DNA of 19,758 nt from positions 1-19,758 of the forward strand of contig DDKM01000066.1 of assembly GCA_002339345.1 (NCBI GenBank). The letters are read 5' to 3'. The stretch's first letter is position 1. Every line of letters begins with the position of its first letter. Of this stretch, positions 1 to 7,333 are shown piece by piece. The stretch is from Firmicutes bacterium UBA2598. GTDB taxonomy: Bacteria; Bacillota; PH28-bin88. The translations under genes were made by a program, and so were the position numbers. Below the pieces are notes generated by a model, which saw only the letters and a program-made list of their open reading frames with translations, ran no database searches and was not told the origin of the DNA.

Positions 1-40
1 GGATTCAATTTGGGGTATCCTTATCTTATCCGGCGGTTAA

Positions 41-619
41 TCAGCTATCCCCGCGGTTGGGAATGGGCAGCACCAGCCTGGCCATACCCCCGGTAAACTC
101 CATCACCGCCGCAAGCTCCGTCTGCCGCTTAATCAAATGGCATATGTTATTCATGGGTTCCTGCTGGAGCATTGCCCATTCCACGGACACCTCCGGTCCT
201 GTCTGGCCCCCCGTTACCCCAATGGTCAGGCACCGGCTTTCGGCGGGAATTTCCGCCAGTACCGGCCAGATCCATTGCCGCAACAACAGCAAGCCATCCA
301 GAACCGGATCAAAATCATAGTTCCCCTCCGGCAAGGGGGCCGGCACCTCCAAGCGGCAGAGGATCCCCCGATCCCTGGCCTCCTGCGCAAAGAGCAGGAG
401 ATGTAATGCCAGTTCAGGGCTGGCCAGGTTGACCAGAAAACCCTCCTTGGTCAGGATAGCGATGTAGTCCTTGATATAATCCAGGGCCCTTTCCCCCCGA
501 CCGATCTGAACATACCCCATGACTACCTGCAGATGGTTCAGAAAATCATGCCTCTGCACCCGCAGCATGCGCATGATGTCCTGTGCCCCTCCTCCAATCG
601 CCTTGATCACCCCAACCAC
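41..619 (-). CDS. spo0B: Spo0B-type sporulation phosphotransferase
   Basis: Probable cytoplasmic phosphorelay protein of 192 residues. The N-terminal segment RVQRHDFLNHLQ matches the Spo0B/sensor-kinase helical hairpin, and His24 is the expected phosphoryl-accepting histidine. It is followed by a second helix around GRGERALDYIKDYI. The remaining roughly 120 residues would be the degenerate ATPase-like domain; I see no N, G1 or G2 ATP-binding boxes, so it should be a phosphotransferase and not a kinase. In Bacillus, Spo0B passes phosphate from Spo0F to Spo0A. The location directly after rpmA matches the Bacillus order rplU-ysxB-rpmA-spo0B-obg. The start is GTG at 619 behind AAGGA with 5-nt spacing; ATG at 574 is a possible alternative. 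The family call is good; the partner proteins are inferred. Confidence 0.8.
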   Translation of the reverse strand: MVGVIKAIGGGAQDIMRMLRVQRHDFLNHLQVVMGYVQIGRGERALDYIKDYIAILTKEGFLVNLASPELALHLLLFAQEARDRGILCRLEVPAPLPEGNYDFDPVLDGLLLLRQWIWPVLAEIPAESRCLTIGVTGGQTGPEVSVEWAMLQQEPMNNICHLIKRQTELAAVMEFTGGMARLVLPIPNRGDS

Positions 620-631
620 CTCGGTCCTTCA

Positions 632-663
632 GGATAAAAGCAAACCCCGGCAAGATGCCGGGG
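632..663 (-). terminator. Terminator or attenuator after rpmA
   Basis: On the minus strand a perfect 7-bp stem (CCCCGGC at 645-651 with GCCGGGG at 657-663, 5-nt loop) is followed by TTTGCTTTTAT. It starts 7 nt past the rpmA stop codon. It probably lowers transcription into spo0B relative to the ribosomal protein genes. The T-tract is interrupted, so read-through is likely. Confidence 0.6.
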
Positions 664-669
664 ATGGGG

Positions 670-942
670 TTATGATGCGTATACACTGACCTGTTTTTTG
701 TCCTTACCCTTGCGCTCAAACTTCACCCGGCCGCTGACCAGGGCAAACAGCGTATCGTCCTTGCCAATGCCCACGTTGATTCCGGGGTGAATCTTGGTGC
801 CCCTTTGGCGCACCAGAATATTGCCGGCGAGGACCTCCTGGCCGTCATGGCGCTTTACACCAAGGCGCTTGGCTTCACTATCACGGCCGTTACGGGAACT
901 GCCCACCCCTTTCTTGTGGGCAAATAATTGCAGGTTCATCAT
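670..942 (-). CDS. rpmA: 50S ribosomal protein L27
   Basis: Ribosomal protein L27 of the large subunit, 90 residues. The N-terminus MMNLQLFAHKKGVGSS carries the Firmicute-type extension NLQLF ahead of AHKKG, which is removed by the Prp protease encoded just upstream. The body shows the usual SKNGRDSE-like segment (SSRNGRDSEAKRLG), the GNILVRQRG motif and the basic C-terminus. The start is ATG at 942, 8 nt after AGGAGG (951-956). An in-frame GTG at 951 overlaps that Shine-Dalgarno and is unlikely. The start codon overlaps the prp stop as ATGA, so L27 and its processing protease are translationally coupled. Confidence 0.96.
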   Translation of the reverse strand: MMNLQLFAHKKGVGSSRNGRDSEAKRLGVKRHDGQEVLAGNILVRQRGTKIHPGINVGIGKDDTLFALVSGRVKFERKGKDKKQVSVYAS

Positions 943-1277
943 CCGGAACACCTCCTTTTAATGACTCGGATATAATCCTGGTAATTATCCTGAATAGCTT
1001 CCAGCCCCATCCACATGGTGTGCAAAAGAATCTGGGCCACCTGTTCCTCAGCGGAGTCCATCCCATCCGCCAACCGGCAGTCCAGGTTTCCATCCCCCAC
1101 CTGCACCAGCGGCTTAACGGCCAGATAGTGATTCAAAGCGAGAACGGTGGTCTGGCCTAGGGCAGATACCGCCGCACAGACTATATCATGGCCATGGGCG
1201 GCAAACCCCGCATGACCAGATATCCGAAAACCGGCCAGACGGTTTGGCCCCTGTTCCCATATCTCAACCTTGATCAT
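939..1277 (-). CDS. prp: Ribosomal-processing cysteine protease Prp
   Basis: YsxB/Prp family cysteine protease, 112 residues, which trims the N-terminal extension of ribosomal protein L27. The catalytic pair is visible as His22 in GHAGFAAHGHD and Cys34 in DIVCAAVSAL, at the family's usual spacing. The gene lies between rplU and rpmA as in other Firmicutes. It starts 3 nt after the rplU stop codon and ends in a 4-nt ATGA overlap with rpmA. I see no strong Shine-Dalgarno, so it is probably translated by coupling to rplU. The matching substrate motif (NLQLF before AHKKG) is present in the adjacent L27. Confidence 0.93.
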   Translation of the reverse strand: MIKVEIWEQGPNRLAGFRISGHAGFAAHGHDIVCAAVSALGQTTVLALNHYLAVKPLVQVGDGNLDCRLADGMDSAEEQVAQILLHTMWMGLEAIQDNYQDYIRVIKRRCSG

Positions 1278-1280
1278 CCG

Positions 1281-1592
1281 TTAAACCAGAATTTTTTCCA
1301 CCACAACCTTGCTAAAGGGTTGTCGGTGGCCTTGCTTACGCCGGTAATTTTTCTTGGGCTTATATTTGAAAACAATGATCTTTTTGCCCTTACCGTTTTC
1401 CAGCACCTTTAAAACCACTTTGGCTCCATTTACCACAGGGGTGCCGATCCGGACATCCCCATCGGACACCACCGCCAGTACCCTGTCCACCTCTACGGTT
1501 TCACCGGCCTCAGCCGCCAACTTCTCTACCCGGATGACATCACCTTCCTGCACCCGGTACTGTTTACCGCCAGTTTCAATGATTGCGTACAC
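1281..1592 (-). CDS. rplU: 50S ribosomal protein L21
   Basis: Ribosomal protein L21, 103 residues, of the large subunit, where it binds 23S rRNA. The N-terminus YAIIETGGKQYRVQEGD and the C-terminal segment KKNYRRKQGHRQPF are diagnostic, and the length is normal. The start is GTG at 1592, with GAGGAGG and 7-nt spacing before it. It is the first gene of the rplU-prp-rpmA unit and has its own promoter and a structured leader upstream. Confidence 0.96.
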   Translation of the reverse strand: MYAIIETGGKQYRVQEGDVIRVEKLAAEAGETVEVDRVLAVVSDGDVRIGTPVVNGAKVVLKVLENGKGKKIIVFKYKPKKNYRRKQGHRQPFSKVVVEKILV

Positions 1593-1683
1593 CCTTCTTC
1601 CTCCTCAGCAAAGACTCGCCGCCCGGGGCGGGAAAAACTCCCTTACACAGCCCCGCAGCGCGCGGTTTTAACCGATCCTACAA
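1593..1683 (-). ncRNA. L21 leader (5' UTR of rplU)
   Basis: The roughly 90-nt untranslated leader between the predicted transcription start near 1683 and the rplU start. It contains a small hairpin (CGGTT/AACCG, 1663-1674) and a larger nested one. The larger has an outer stem of 6 bp pairing 1624-1629 with 1650-1655 and an inner 4-bp stem pairing 1630-1633 with 1639-1642. Firmicute rplU genes are known to carry an autoregulatory L21 leader. The position and size fit; I could not compare it with the family covariance model. Confidence 0.5.
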
Positions 1684-1689
1684 GGTAAA

Positions 1690-1718
1690 AGTTTAGCACA
1701 ACCGGTCCTTACTGTCAA
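1690..1718 (-). promoter_or_regulatory. SigmaA promoter for rplU-prp-rpmA
   Basis: TTGACA (1718-1713) and TAAACT (1695-1690) are separated by exactly 17 bp. The -35 box is a perfect match and overlaps the last codons and stop of rng. The predicted transcription start is near 1683. Confidence 0.75.
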
Positions 1719-3391
1719 GAAATCCCGGTCTCCGCTGTGGGTACCGCCCGCGCATGGGTGCGCCACACCCTGGTCACCCGAACCTCTACCTCCTGCCCAA
1801 TTAAAGGCACACCTCCCTCAATCTCCAGCACAAAACCGTGCATCCTGGCGATGGCGTATCCGGGAAGGGAGGCGTGGGGTGTTTCCACACGTACCGTTAA
1901 CACCTGGCCGGGGCTGACCGGCGCATCCTGGACAGAATCATCTCCTTCCCTTAACCGGACCTCCTCCGGCCCAAAGGTTTCCACCCCCCGGACCACTACC
2001 CGCTTCCCGGTCTTCTCCTCCAACCGCGCAAGTCCCACACCGCCGGGGCCGATCAGGTGTGCGGCCACACCGGGGTGGGCTTCCACCAGCAGGGTGGTCC
2101 CACTGCTACGGGCGGTCAGCAGCTCCAGTTCCCTCCTGGCATCCGCCGCCACCGCCTCCTCCGCCAGAACCCTGCCGGTGCCATGACAACAGGGGCAGGG
2201 ACGCTGCATTTCCGCCCACAGGCCCCGGCCGGTTTTTTTTCTGGTCATTTCCACCAGGCCAAGCCGTGTCAGCCCAAGGATACTGGTTTTGGTCCGGTCC
2301 CGCTTGAGGGCCTGCTCCAGAGCCTGCAGCACCGTCTCCTGGTGTACTGCCGAAACCATGTCAATAAAATCGATTACTATAATTCCACCCACATTACGTA
2401 ATCGCAACTGGCGAGCTATTTCCGTCACCGCTTCCAAATTGGTCTTCAGCACCGTATCCGCCAGGGTGGTGGTCCCTACGTATTTGCCGGTATTGACATC
2501 AATAACGGTCAACGCTTCGGTATGGTCAAATACCACATAGCCGCCGCTCTTCAACCAAATCCTTTTCCGGAGGGCCTGTTGCACCTGGGCCGGGATATCC
2601 CGGACCGCGAAAAGGTCTCCCGTCTCCAGGGCGATCCTCCCCTTCAATTCAGGCACCATCAGGGTGGCCATTTCCATTGCCCGTACATAGGTTTCACGGC
2701 AGTTGATCTTCACGGCATCCACATCACCGGTGAAGTGGTCCCGCAAAATCCTGTACACCAGGGTATGATCCCGGTGCACCAGGCCGGGAACCGGCACCTG
2801 GGCCGTTCGCTGTTTGATCCTCTCCCAGACCTCCACCAGCGCCCTGGCGTCGGCAGCCAGTTCCTCCCTGGTCACCCCTTCCGCCGCCGTCCGTACGATC
2901 ACACCCATGGATGCAGGCTTGACCTCCTGGGCCATTTTCCGCAGACGCTGGCGTTCCTCCTCCCCTTCCACCCGGCGGGAAACCCCCACCTGGTCCACTC
3001 CCGGCACCAGCACCAGGTAGCGGCCGGGCAGGGTGATCTGCCTGGTCACCCGCGCACCCTTGCCGCCATGGGGTTCCTTAACCAGCTGGACCAGTACCTC
3101 CTGCCCCTGTTTTAACACGTCACCGATGGCCACCTCCTGATCCGGACCGGTGCCCGGCACTACACCGGTGATGGCATCCCGGACATACAGAAAGGCGTTT
3201 TTTTCCAGACCAATATCCACGAAGGCGGCTTGCATACCTGGCAAGACGTTCTCTACTCTTCCCCGGTAGATATTCCCCACCAACTGGTGGTGTGGGGCCT
3301 TTTCGGTATATACTTCCACCAGGCGGTGATCTTCAAGGATGGCTACGGAAGTGCTATCAGCCTCCACCTGAACCACAATTTCACGGTACAC
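1715..3391 (-). CDS. rng: Ribonuclease G (RNase E/G family)
   Basis: Endoribonuclease of the RNase E/G family, 558 residues, acting in RNA processing and turnover. The S1 domain is near residues 34-115 (HHQLVGNIYRGRVENVLPGM and following). The metal-binding catalytic residues appear as Asp298 and Asn300 in TVIDVNTGKYVG and Asp341 in GIIVIDFIDM. The zinc-link cysteines are in RPCPCCHGTG (about 399-402). The C-terminal roughly 60 residues (GQVLTVRVE...VEVRVTRVWR) look like an added TRAM-type RNA-binding domain. The start chosen is GTG at 3391 after GGAGGGGAG, giving the family-typical MYREIVVQVE. An earlier in-frame GTG at 3409 lacks a site. It follows the TIGR03936 gene by 14 nt. Confidence 0.93.
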   Translation of the reverse strand: MYREIVVQVEADSTSVAILEDHRLVEVYTEKAPHHQLVGNIYRGRVENVLPGMQAAFVDIGLEKNAFLYVRDAITGVVPGTGPDQEVAIGDVLKQGQEVLVQLVKEPHGGKGARVTRQITLPGRYLVLVPGVDQVGVSRRVEGEEERQRLRKMAQEVKPASMGVIVRTAAEGVTREELAADARALVEVWERIKQRTAQVPVPGLVHRDHTLVYRILRDHFTGDVDAVKINCRETYVRAMEMATLMVPELKGRIALETGDLFAVRDIPAQVQQALRKRIWLKSGGYVVFDHTEALTVIDVNTGKYVGTTTLADTVLKTNLEAVTEIARQLRLRNVGGIIVIDFIDMVSAVHQETVLQALEQALKRDRTKTSILGLTRLGLVEMTRKKTGRGLWAEMQRPCPCCHGTGRVLAEEAVAADARRELELLTARSSGTTLLVEAHPGVAAHLIGPGGVGLARLEEKTGKRVVVRGVETFGPEEVRLREGDDSVQDAPVSPGQVLTVRVETPHASLPGYAIARMHGFVLEIEGGVPLIGQEVEVRVTRVWRTHARAVPTAETGIS

Positions 3392-3405
3392 AGGACTCCC
3401 CTCCC

Positions 3406-4107
3406 TCACTCGTTAACCTCCAGGGGACAGTGGTTTTCCCCGCCCTTTCTGATAAAAAGTCCCAGCCTCTCCACCTGAAATGGATGGGGATCCACCGCCA
3501 GGCCGGTGGATACCAGCGCCCTGGCCACCTCCTCCGGCCGGACGTTACCACTGCTGCCAGCCTGTACTTCTGCCACCACTTCCACCATCTCCCCGGCGGT
3601 GTAAGCATGGAGGTCAAAGAGCATCGGTTTCAAGTCATAACATTTTTTACCACCATCCTTGGTGGTACGCTCCACGGGGATAGCAGGTTGCTGTACGAGG
3701 AAAGCCACGCTACGGGACAGTTCACCGGCAGAGATGGGTTGCCGGGCCTTCAGCTTAATCCGGTACAAGGCGGAATTGACCACCGCCATTAAAGGCGGTG
3801 CACCGTCTGGCACCCTAACAACCTTGTTGAGCCGCAGCCCCTCGGGCAGGCACTGGGAGACCCGGTGATGGATGGCCGCCTCACCCAACTCCTCCTCCAG
3901 TTCCACATCCAGATACTCCGCGCGGCTGGCCACCCCCACCGCCAGGGCGGAGGCAAAGCTCATCTTCGGGTGGGGATTGAATCCCCCGGAAAAGGAAATG
4001 GGTAACCCTGCCCGCCGTAAAACCCTTTCCCAGGTCCGCATCAGTTCCAGGTGGGAAAGAAATCTGGCCAGGCCCTCCTTGGAAAAGGCCATTCTATATC
4101 TGGGCAT
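3406..4107 (-). CDS. TIGR03936 / DUF2344 family protein
   Basis: A 233-residue protein of the radical-SAM-linked TIGR03936 (DUF2344) family. The N-terminus PRYRMAFSKEGLARFLSHLELMRTWERVLRRAG and the segment GFNPHPKMSFASALAVGV are characteristic. Its function is not established; it is nearly always next to, or fused with, a TIGR03960 radical SAM protein. The ATG at 4107 lies inside the end of that gene (14-nt overlap), which implies translational coupling, with a GGGGGGG stretch upstream serving as ribosome site. The open frame continues upstream of 4107, but that part is the shadow of the radical SAM gene. No membrane segment or signal peptide is seen. Confidence 0.85.
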   Translation of the reverse strand: MPRYRMAFSKEGLARFLSHLELMRTWERVLRRAGLPISFSGGFNPHPKMSFASALAVGVASRAEYLDVELEEELGEAAIHHRVSQCLPEGLRLNKVVRVPDGAPPLMAVVNSALYRIKLKARQPISAGELSRSVAFLVQQPAIPVERTTKDGGKKCYDLKPMLFDLHAYTAGEMVEVVAEVQAGSSGNVRPEEVARALVSTGLAVDPHPFQVERLGLFIRKGGENHCPLEVNE

Positions 4108-5974
4108 GGTTGTCACCCCCCCGCAGATCCACCGCCACACCCAGTCCCGGGCAAACCCCACAACCCGGGCAATCCCCCTGCCGGCAATCCGCTGATGGAC
4201 GTGCCGCCAGGGCCATCTGCCGCTCTTCCCATAGGAAATCCTTACTGACTCCTGGATCGAGATGATCCCATGGCAGCACCTCTGTCCTCTCCCTGGTGCG
4301 ATTAGCATAAAAGACTGGATCCATCCTGTGTTGTTGAAAGGCCTCCATCCAAGCATCGTACCGGAAGTGTTCTGACCAACTGTCAAACTTGCATCCCCTG
4401 GCCCAGGCGCTGGCCAGGACTGGGGCAAGACGTCTGTCGCCCCGGGCGAAGACTGCTTCCAGGAAACTCAGCCTGGCATCGTGATAGTTGTAAGTAATTC
4501 CTTTACCCCGCAACAACCCCTTTAGGAATTGCTGTTTTTGCTGCAGTTCCGGCACCGGATCCTGGGGCTCCCACTGGAATGGAGTATGGGCCTTGGGTAC
4601 GAAGGAGGATATGCTTACCGTCACTGTCGGAGCCTTGCCACCTTTCACCCGCCGCACTTCCTGGCCGATGCTGAGCACCCGCCGGGCCAACCGGGCAATA
4701 CCCTCCAAATCCTCTTTGGTTTCGGTGGGTAATCCCATCATGAAATACAGCTTGATGCCGCGCCAGCCGGCTTCAAAGGCTCCGGTGACCGCTGTCACCA
4801 GATCCTCCTCCGTGACCCCCTTGTTGATGACATCCCGCAACCGCTGGGAGCCTGCCTCCGGAGCAAAGGTGAGGCCGGCACGGCGCACCCGCTGGATCTC
4901 CTTGGCCAGATCCACCGAAAAGGCATCCACCCGGAGGGAGGGTAGCGAAATACCCACTCCTCGCCCTTCATGGGTATCCAGCAAAGTACGCACCAGGGAG
5001 TTGATGCCGGTATAATCCGCGGTACTGAGGGAGGTAAGGGATATTTCATGGTGCCCCGTCTCCCTGGCCAGTACTGCTGCTTGCCTGGTCAGCACCCTGG
5101 GGCTGCGCTCCCGCACCGGCCGGTACAGGATGCCCGCCTGACAAAAGCGGCATCCTCTGGTACATCCCCGCAGCACCTCCAGCATGATCCGATCATGGAC
5201 CACCTCCGCAAAAGGCACGATGGGCTTGCTGGGGAAATAGGCTTCATCCAGGTTGGCCACCACCCGTCTGATTACCCGTGCTGGGGTTCCAGGCATGGTA
5301 GGTACCACCTCCCGCACACGGCCATCTTCGTGATAGGAAACCTGGTACCGGGAAGGGATGTATACCCCGGCCACACGGGCCAGGCGGTCCAGCAATTCCT
5401 CCCTATCAGGACGGTGATCCGGGGCCTTTTTCAGCTGCTGGATAGCCGCCAGAACTTCGGGGAGCAGTTCCTCACCGTCCCCCAATAGAAAACAATCCAT
5501 AAAATCTGCCAACGGCTCCGGGTTAAAGGCACAAGGGCCTCCCGCCACCACCAGGGGATGTTCTCTGTTACGGTCCCTGCTATATAACGGGATCCCGCCC
5601 AAATCCAGCATGTTCAGGATATTGGTGTAGCTCATTTCATACTGCATGGTAAACCCGATGACATCAAATTCTGCCAACGGTTGAAAGGATTCCAGGCTAA
5701 ATAGGGGTAATTTCCGCCGGCGGAGTTCCTCCTCCATGTCCACCCAGGGCGCAAAAACCCTTTCCATCAGCCAGGCCGGATTGTCATTAACCAGTCCGTA
5801 CAGGATCTGCAGGCCCAAGTGGGACATGGCCACCTCGTAGACATCGGGAAAGGCGAAGGCCATCCTAACTGTGGTTTCCTCCCAGTTTTTTTTAACCATA
5901 TTCCACTCATTCCCGGTGTAACGGGTGGGTTTGACCACCCGCGGTAAAATCTCCTGCTCCAGCAATTGTCGCAC
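4094..5974 (-). CDS. TIGR03960 family radical SAM protein
   Basis: Radical SAM protein of 626 residues. An N-terminal B12-binding-like region (roughly residues 35-190) precedes the radical SAM core, whose 4Fe-4S cluster motif CTRGCRFC is at Cys271, Cys275 and Cys278. The conserved surroundings are EVLRGCTRGCRFCQAGILYRP, EAGSQRLRDVINKG and IKLYFMMGLPTET. A second cysteine-rich patch near the C-terminus (DCRQGDCPGCGVCP) could hold another cluster or metal. The reaction is unknown. The start chosen is GTG at 5974, 7 nt after AGGAGG; ATG at 5980 is too close to that site. It heads a unit with the TIGR03936 protein and RNase G, all overlapping or closely spaced. Confidence 0.88.
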   Translation of the reverse strand: MRQLLEQEILPRVVKPTRYTGNEWNMVKKNWEETTVRMAFAFPDVYEVAMSHLGLQILYGLVNDNPAWLMERVFAPWVDMEEELRRRKLPLFSLESFQPLAEFDVIGFTMQYEMSYTNILNMLDLGGIPLYSRDRNREHPLVVAGGPCAFNPEPLADFMDCFLLGDGEELLPEVLAAIQQLKKAPDHRPDREELLDRLARVAGVYIPSRYQVSYHEDGRVREVVPTMPGTPARVIRRVVANLDEAYFPSKPIVPFAEVVHDRIMLEVLRGCTRGCRFCQAGILYRPVRERSPRVLTRQAAVLARETGHHEISLTSLSTADYTGINSLVRTLLDTHEGRGVGISLPSLRVDAFSVDLAKEIQRVRRAGLTFAPEAGSQRLRDVINKGVTEEDLVTAVTGAFEAGWRGIKLYFMMGLPTETKEDLEGIARLARRVLSIGQEVRRVKGGKAPTVTVSISSFVPKAHTPFQWEPQDPVPELQQKQQFLKGLLRGKGITYNYHDARLSFLEAVFARGDRRLAPVLASAWARGCKFDSWSEHFRYDAWMEAFQQHRMDPVFYANRTRERTEVLPWDHLDPGVSKDFLWEERQMALAARPSADCRQGDCPGCGVCPGLGVAVDLRGGDNHAQI

Positions 5975-6055
5975 TGCCATTCCTCCTATATTCAACTGGC
6001 CGGGTCCCGCCGGTTCGGTATATTTTTCCCCGGCCCCTTCATTTTTCCTTTATCC

Positions 6056-6085
6056 GGGAAAAAAATAAAGCCTGATCTTTCAGGC
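6056..6085 (-). terminator. Rho-independent terminator of the spoIVFA-like gene
   Basis: On the minus strand GCCTGA (6085-6080) pairs with TCAGGC (6075-6070) around a 4-nt loop and is followed by TTTATTTTTTT. The stem begins at the stop codon of the upstream gene, so termination is tightly set at its end. Confidence 0.85.
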
Positions 6086-6838
6086 GGAACCGGAACCTAT
6101 ACCGAGGTATTCCAGGGGATTGACCGGATTACCATTTTTCCTCACTTCAAAATGGATAAATCCCTCTGACGAATTTCCGGCAGCTCCGATTTTGGCGATA
6201 ATCTCCCCCTGCTGCACCATTTGCCCTTCATTAACCAGCACTTCCGCCACATTAGTGTAGACGGTTGTTAACCCATACCCATGGTCAATATGGATGGTGC
6301 GACCTATATTGGCGGTATTTTCCAGCTTTAAAACCCGGCCAGCCAGTGCCGCACGGACCGGTGAGCCTGCTAAGGCCGTGATATCAATACCTCCGTGCAA
6401 CTGTTTTTCACCGGTGGAAACTGCCATTTCCCACCCGAACTCCCTGGTAATCCGGCCGGATACTGGAATGGTCATCAGCGATTTTCCATCACCCTGCAGC
6501 AGGGTCCCCCCGTCACTGATCCGGTATGTTCCCCGGTCATAGCTGTCCAGCCACATTCCTGTGCGCACCGCTTCCTGGATCGCCGGACTCCAGTCGCTCT
6601 GGGGGTTGGACAGCCAGTAGCGAATTGTTCTTTGCACATTGTCCGCAGCCGGGGAATCCATGAGGAAAATCCCCGTCACCAGCACCACCAAAAAAAGTGA
6701 CACCAATACTTGAATAGTCCACAGGCTGGGCCGGAAGACAAATCGGTTTAGCTTAGGCAACCGCCAGCGGCGGTTTGAGCCGTACACCTTGCTTACCGGC
6801 AAGCCCTTCCAATCCTCATCTTCCCATCCTGGCCGCAT
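6080..6838 (-). CDS. spoIVFA: SpoIVFA-like membrane protein with degenerate M23 fold
   Basis: A 252-residue protein with one membrane segment near residues 40-60 and a C-terminal LytM/M23 domain (about 125-245). The metal ligands are only partly kept: His148 and Asp152 are in HGGID, but the usual HxH is FIH (Phe227, His229), so peptidase activity is doubtful. This matches SpoIVFA, which in Bacillus scaffolds the SpoIVFB intramembrane protease during sporulation and sits just upstream of rplU. No SpoIVFB follows here. The start is ATG at 6838 after GGGAGGG with 6-nt spacing. An upstream in-frame GTG at 6862 lacks a site. A sigmaE-like promoter lies upstream. It could also be a generic inactive M23 factor. 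Confidence 0.7.
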   Translation of the reverse strand: MRPGWEDEDWKGLPVSKVYGSNRRWRLPKLNRFVFRPSLWTIQVLVSLFLVVLVTGIFLMDSPAADNVQRTIRYWLSNPQSDWSPAIQEAVRTGMWLDSYDRGTYRISDGGTLLQGDGKSLMTIPVSGRITREFGWEMAVSTGEKQLHGGIDITALAGSPVRAALAGRVLKLENTANIGRTIHIDHGYGLTTVYTNVAEVLVNEGQMVQQGEIIAKIGAAGNSSEGFIHFEVRKNGNPVNPLEYLGIGSGSA

Positions 6839-6872
6839 GATGATCCCTCCCCGGTTGGACACGCTTTACTAA

Positions 6873-6901
6873 AACATATGCGGCTGATGGGATAATATTA
6901 C
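6873..6901 (-). promoter_or_regulatory. SigmaE-like promoter
   Basis: On the minus strand GTAATATT (6901-6894) fits the -35 pattern GKMATATT, and 13 nt later CATATGTT (6880-6873) partly fits CATACANT. The predicted start near 6866 leaves a leader of about 28 nt before the SpoIVFA-like gene. Mother-cell sigmaE control is known for this gene in Bacillus. The -10 box is imperfect. Confidence 0.45.
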
Positions 6902-6934
6902 AGGAGAAGCAAAACTTATCCTAAAAACCTTTCC

Positions 6935-7075
6935 TTACGCCTCCACGGTGCCGTGGATCACCTTCGGAAAGCAGCGAGTGCAAACCCATTTTTCTTCACC
7001 TTTGTGAAAAGTGGATAGCAGCACCAGGTTTTCGCTATTAGTACTGCACTTGGTGCAGTTCCTGACTTCCGCCAT
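6935..7075 (-). CDS. Small zinc-ribbon protein, 46 aa
   Basis: A 46-residue protein beginning MAEVRNCTKCSTNSENLV and ending in CFPKVIHGTVEA. Two CxxC pairs (Cys7/Cys10 and Cys32/Cys35) are spaced as in a small zinc ribbon, so it probably binds one zinc ion. The ATG at 7075 is preceded by an excellent Shine-Dalgarno (AAGGAGG, 6-nt spacing), which is the main reason for calling it real. It lies between the SDH protease region and the SpoIVFA-like gene, probably at the tail of the rodA transcript. I do not recognise a named family; a nucleic-acid or protein-binding accessory role is possible but unsupported. Confidence 0.75.
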   Translation of the reverse strand: MAEVRNCTKCSTNSENLVLLSTFHKGEEKWVCTRCFPKVIHGTVEA

Positions 7076-7111
7076 GGCCGTCCTCCTTACAAATGGTTGG
7101 TGTTCGAATCT

Positions 7112-7333
7112 TTAGGGTACTGCGCTGCTGCCGCTGTCCTCTTCCAGAATCACCAATGTTGCCGTGTCCTGAGGCATTCCCACGGAAAAAAGTGGGTCAA
7201 TAGCCAGGTATCCTGAACTGTTCCCTACCAACCTATACCGCCCCCGCCGGTTGATCCCGCTATCCCGGGTAACCTTCGGCGGCGGGTCTGGAAAAACCGT
7301 TTGCGGCAAAATGGTCACCTCCAGTGGCATCAT
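7112..7333 (-). CDS. Hypothetical small protein, up to 73 aa
   Basis: An open frame of up to 73 residues whose first 74 bases overlap the end of the SDH-type protease gene in another frame. The part outside the overlap (YRLVGNSSGYLAIDPLFSVG, then DTATLVILEED) has ordinary codon use for this genome, so it looks coded. The start is uncertain. ATG at 7333 and 7330 have only a distant GGTGGAG, and GTG at 7318 sits against GGAGG. It may be a separate protein or the tail of the protease gene displaced by a frameshift. No domain is recognised. Confidence 0.4.
   Translation of the reverse strand: MMPLEVTILPQTVFPDPPPKVTRDSGINRRGRYRLVGNSSGYLAIDPLFSVGMPQDTATLVILEEDSGSSAVP

Noticed and set aside
2057..3115. 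Long plus-strand open frames opposite rng
   Set aside because: They are antisense shadows of a well-conserved RNase G gene in a GC-rich region, have no ribosome sites and encode low-complexity Pro/His/Arg-rich products.
4108..4428. N-terminal extension of the TIGR03936 protein up to 4428
   Set aside because: It is the out-of-frame shadow of the radical SAM gene; the family N-terminus begins at the ATG at 4107.
6943..6956. Perfect palindrome CCACGGTGCCGTGG as a terminator
   Set aside because: It lies inside the zinc-ribbon coding region, has almost no loop, and the nearest T-run is well downstream of the stem.
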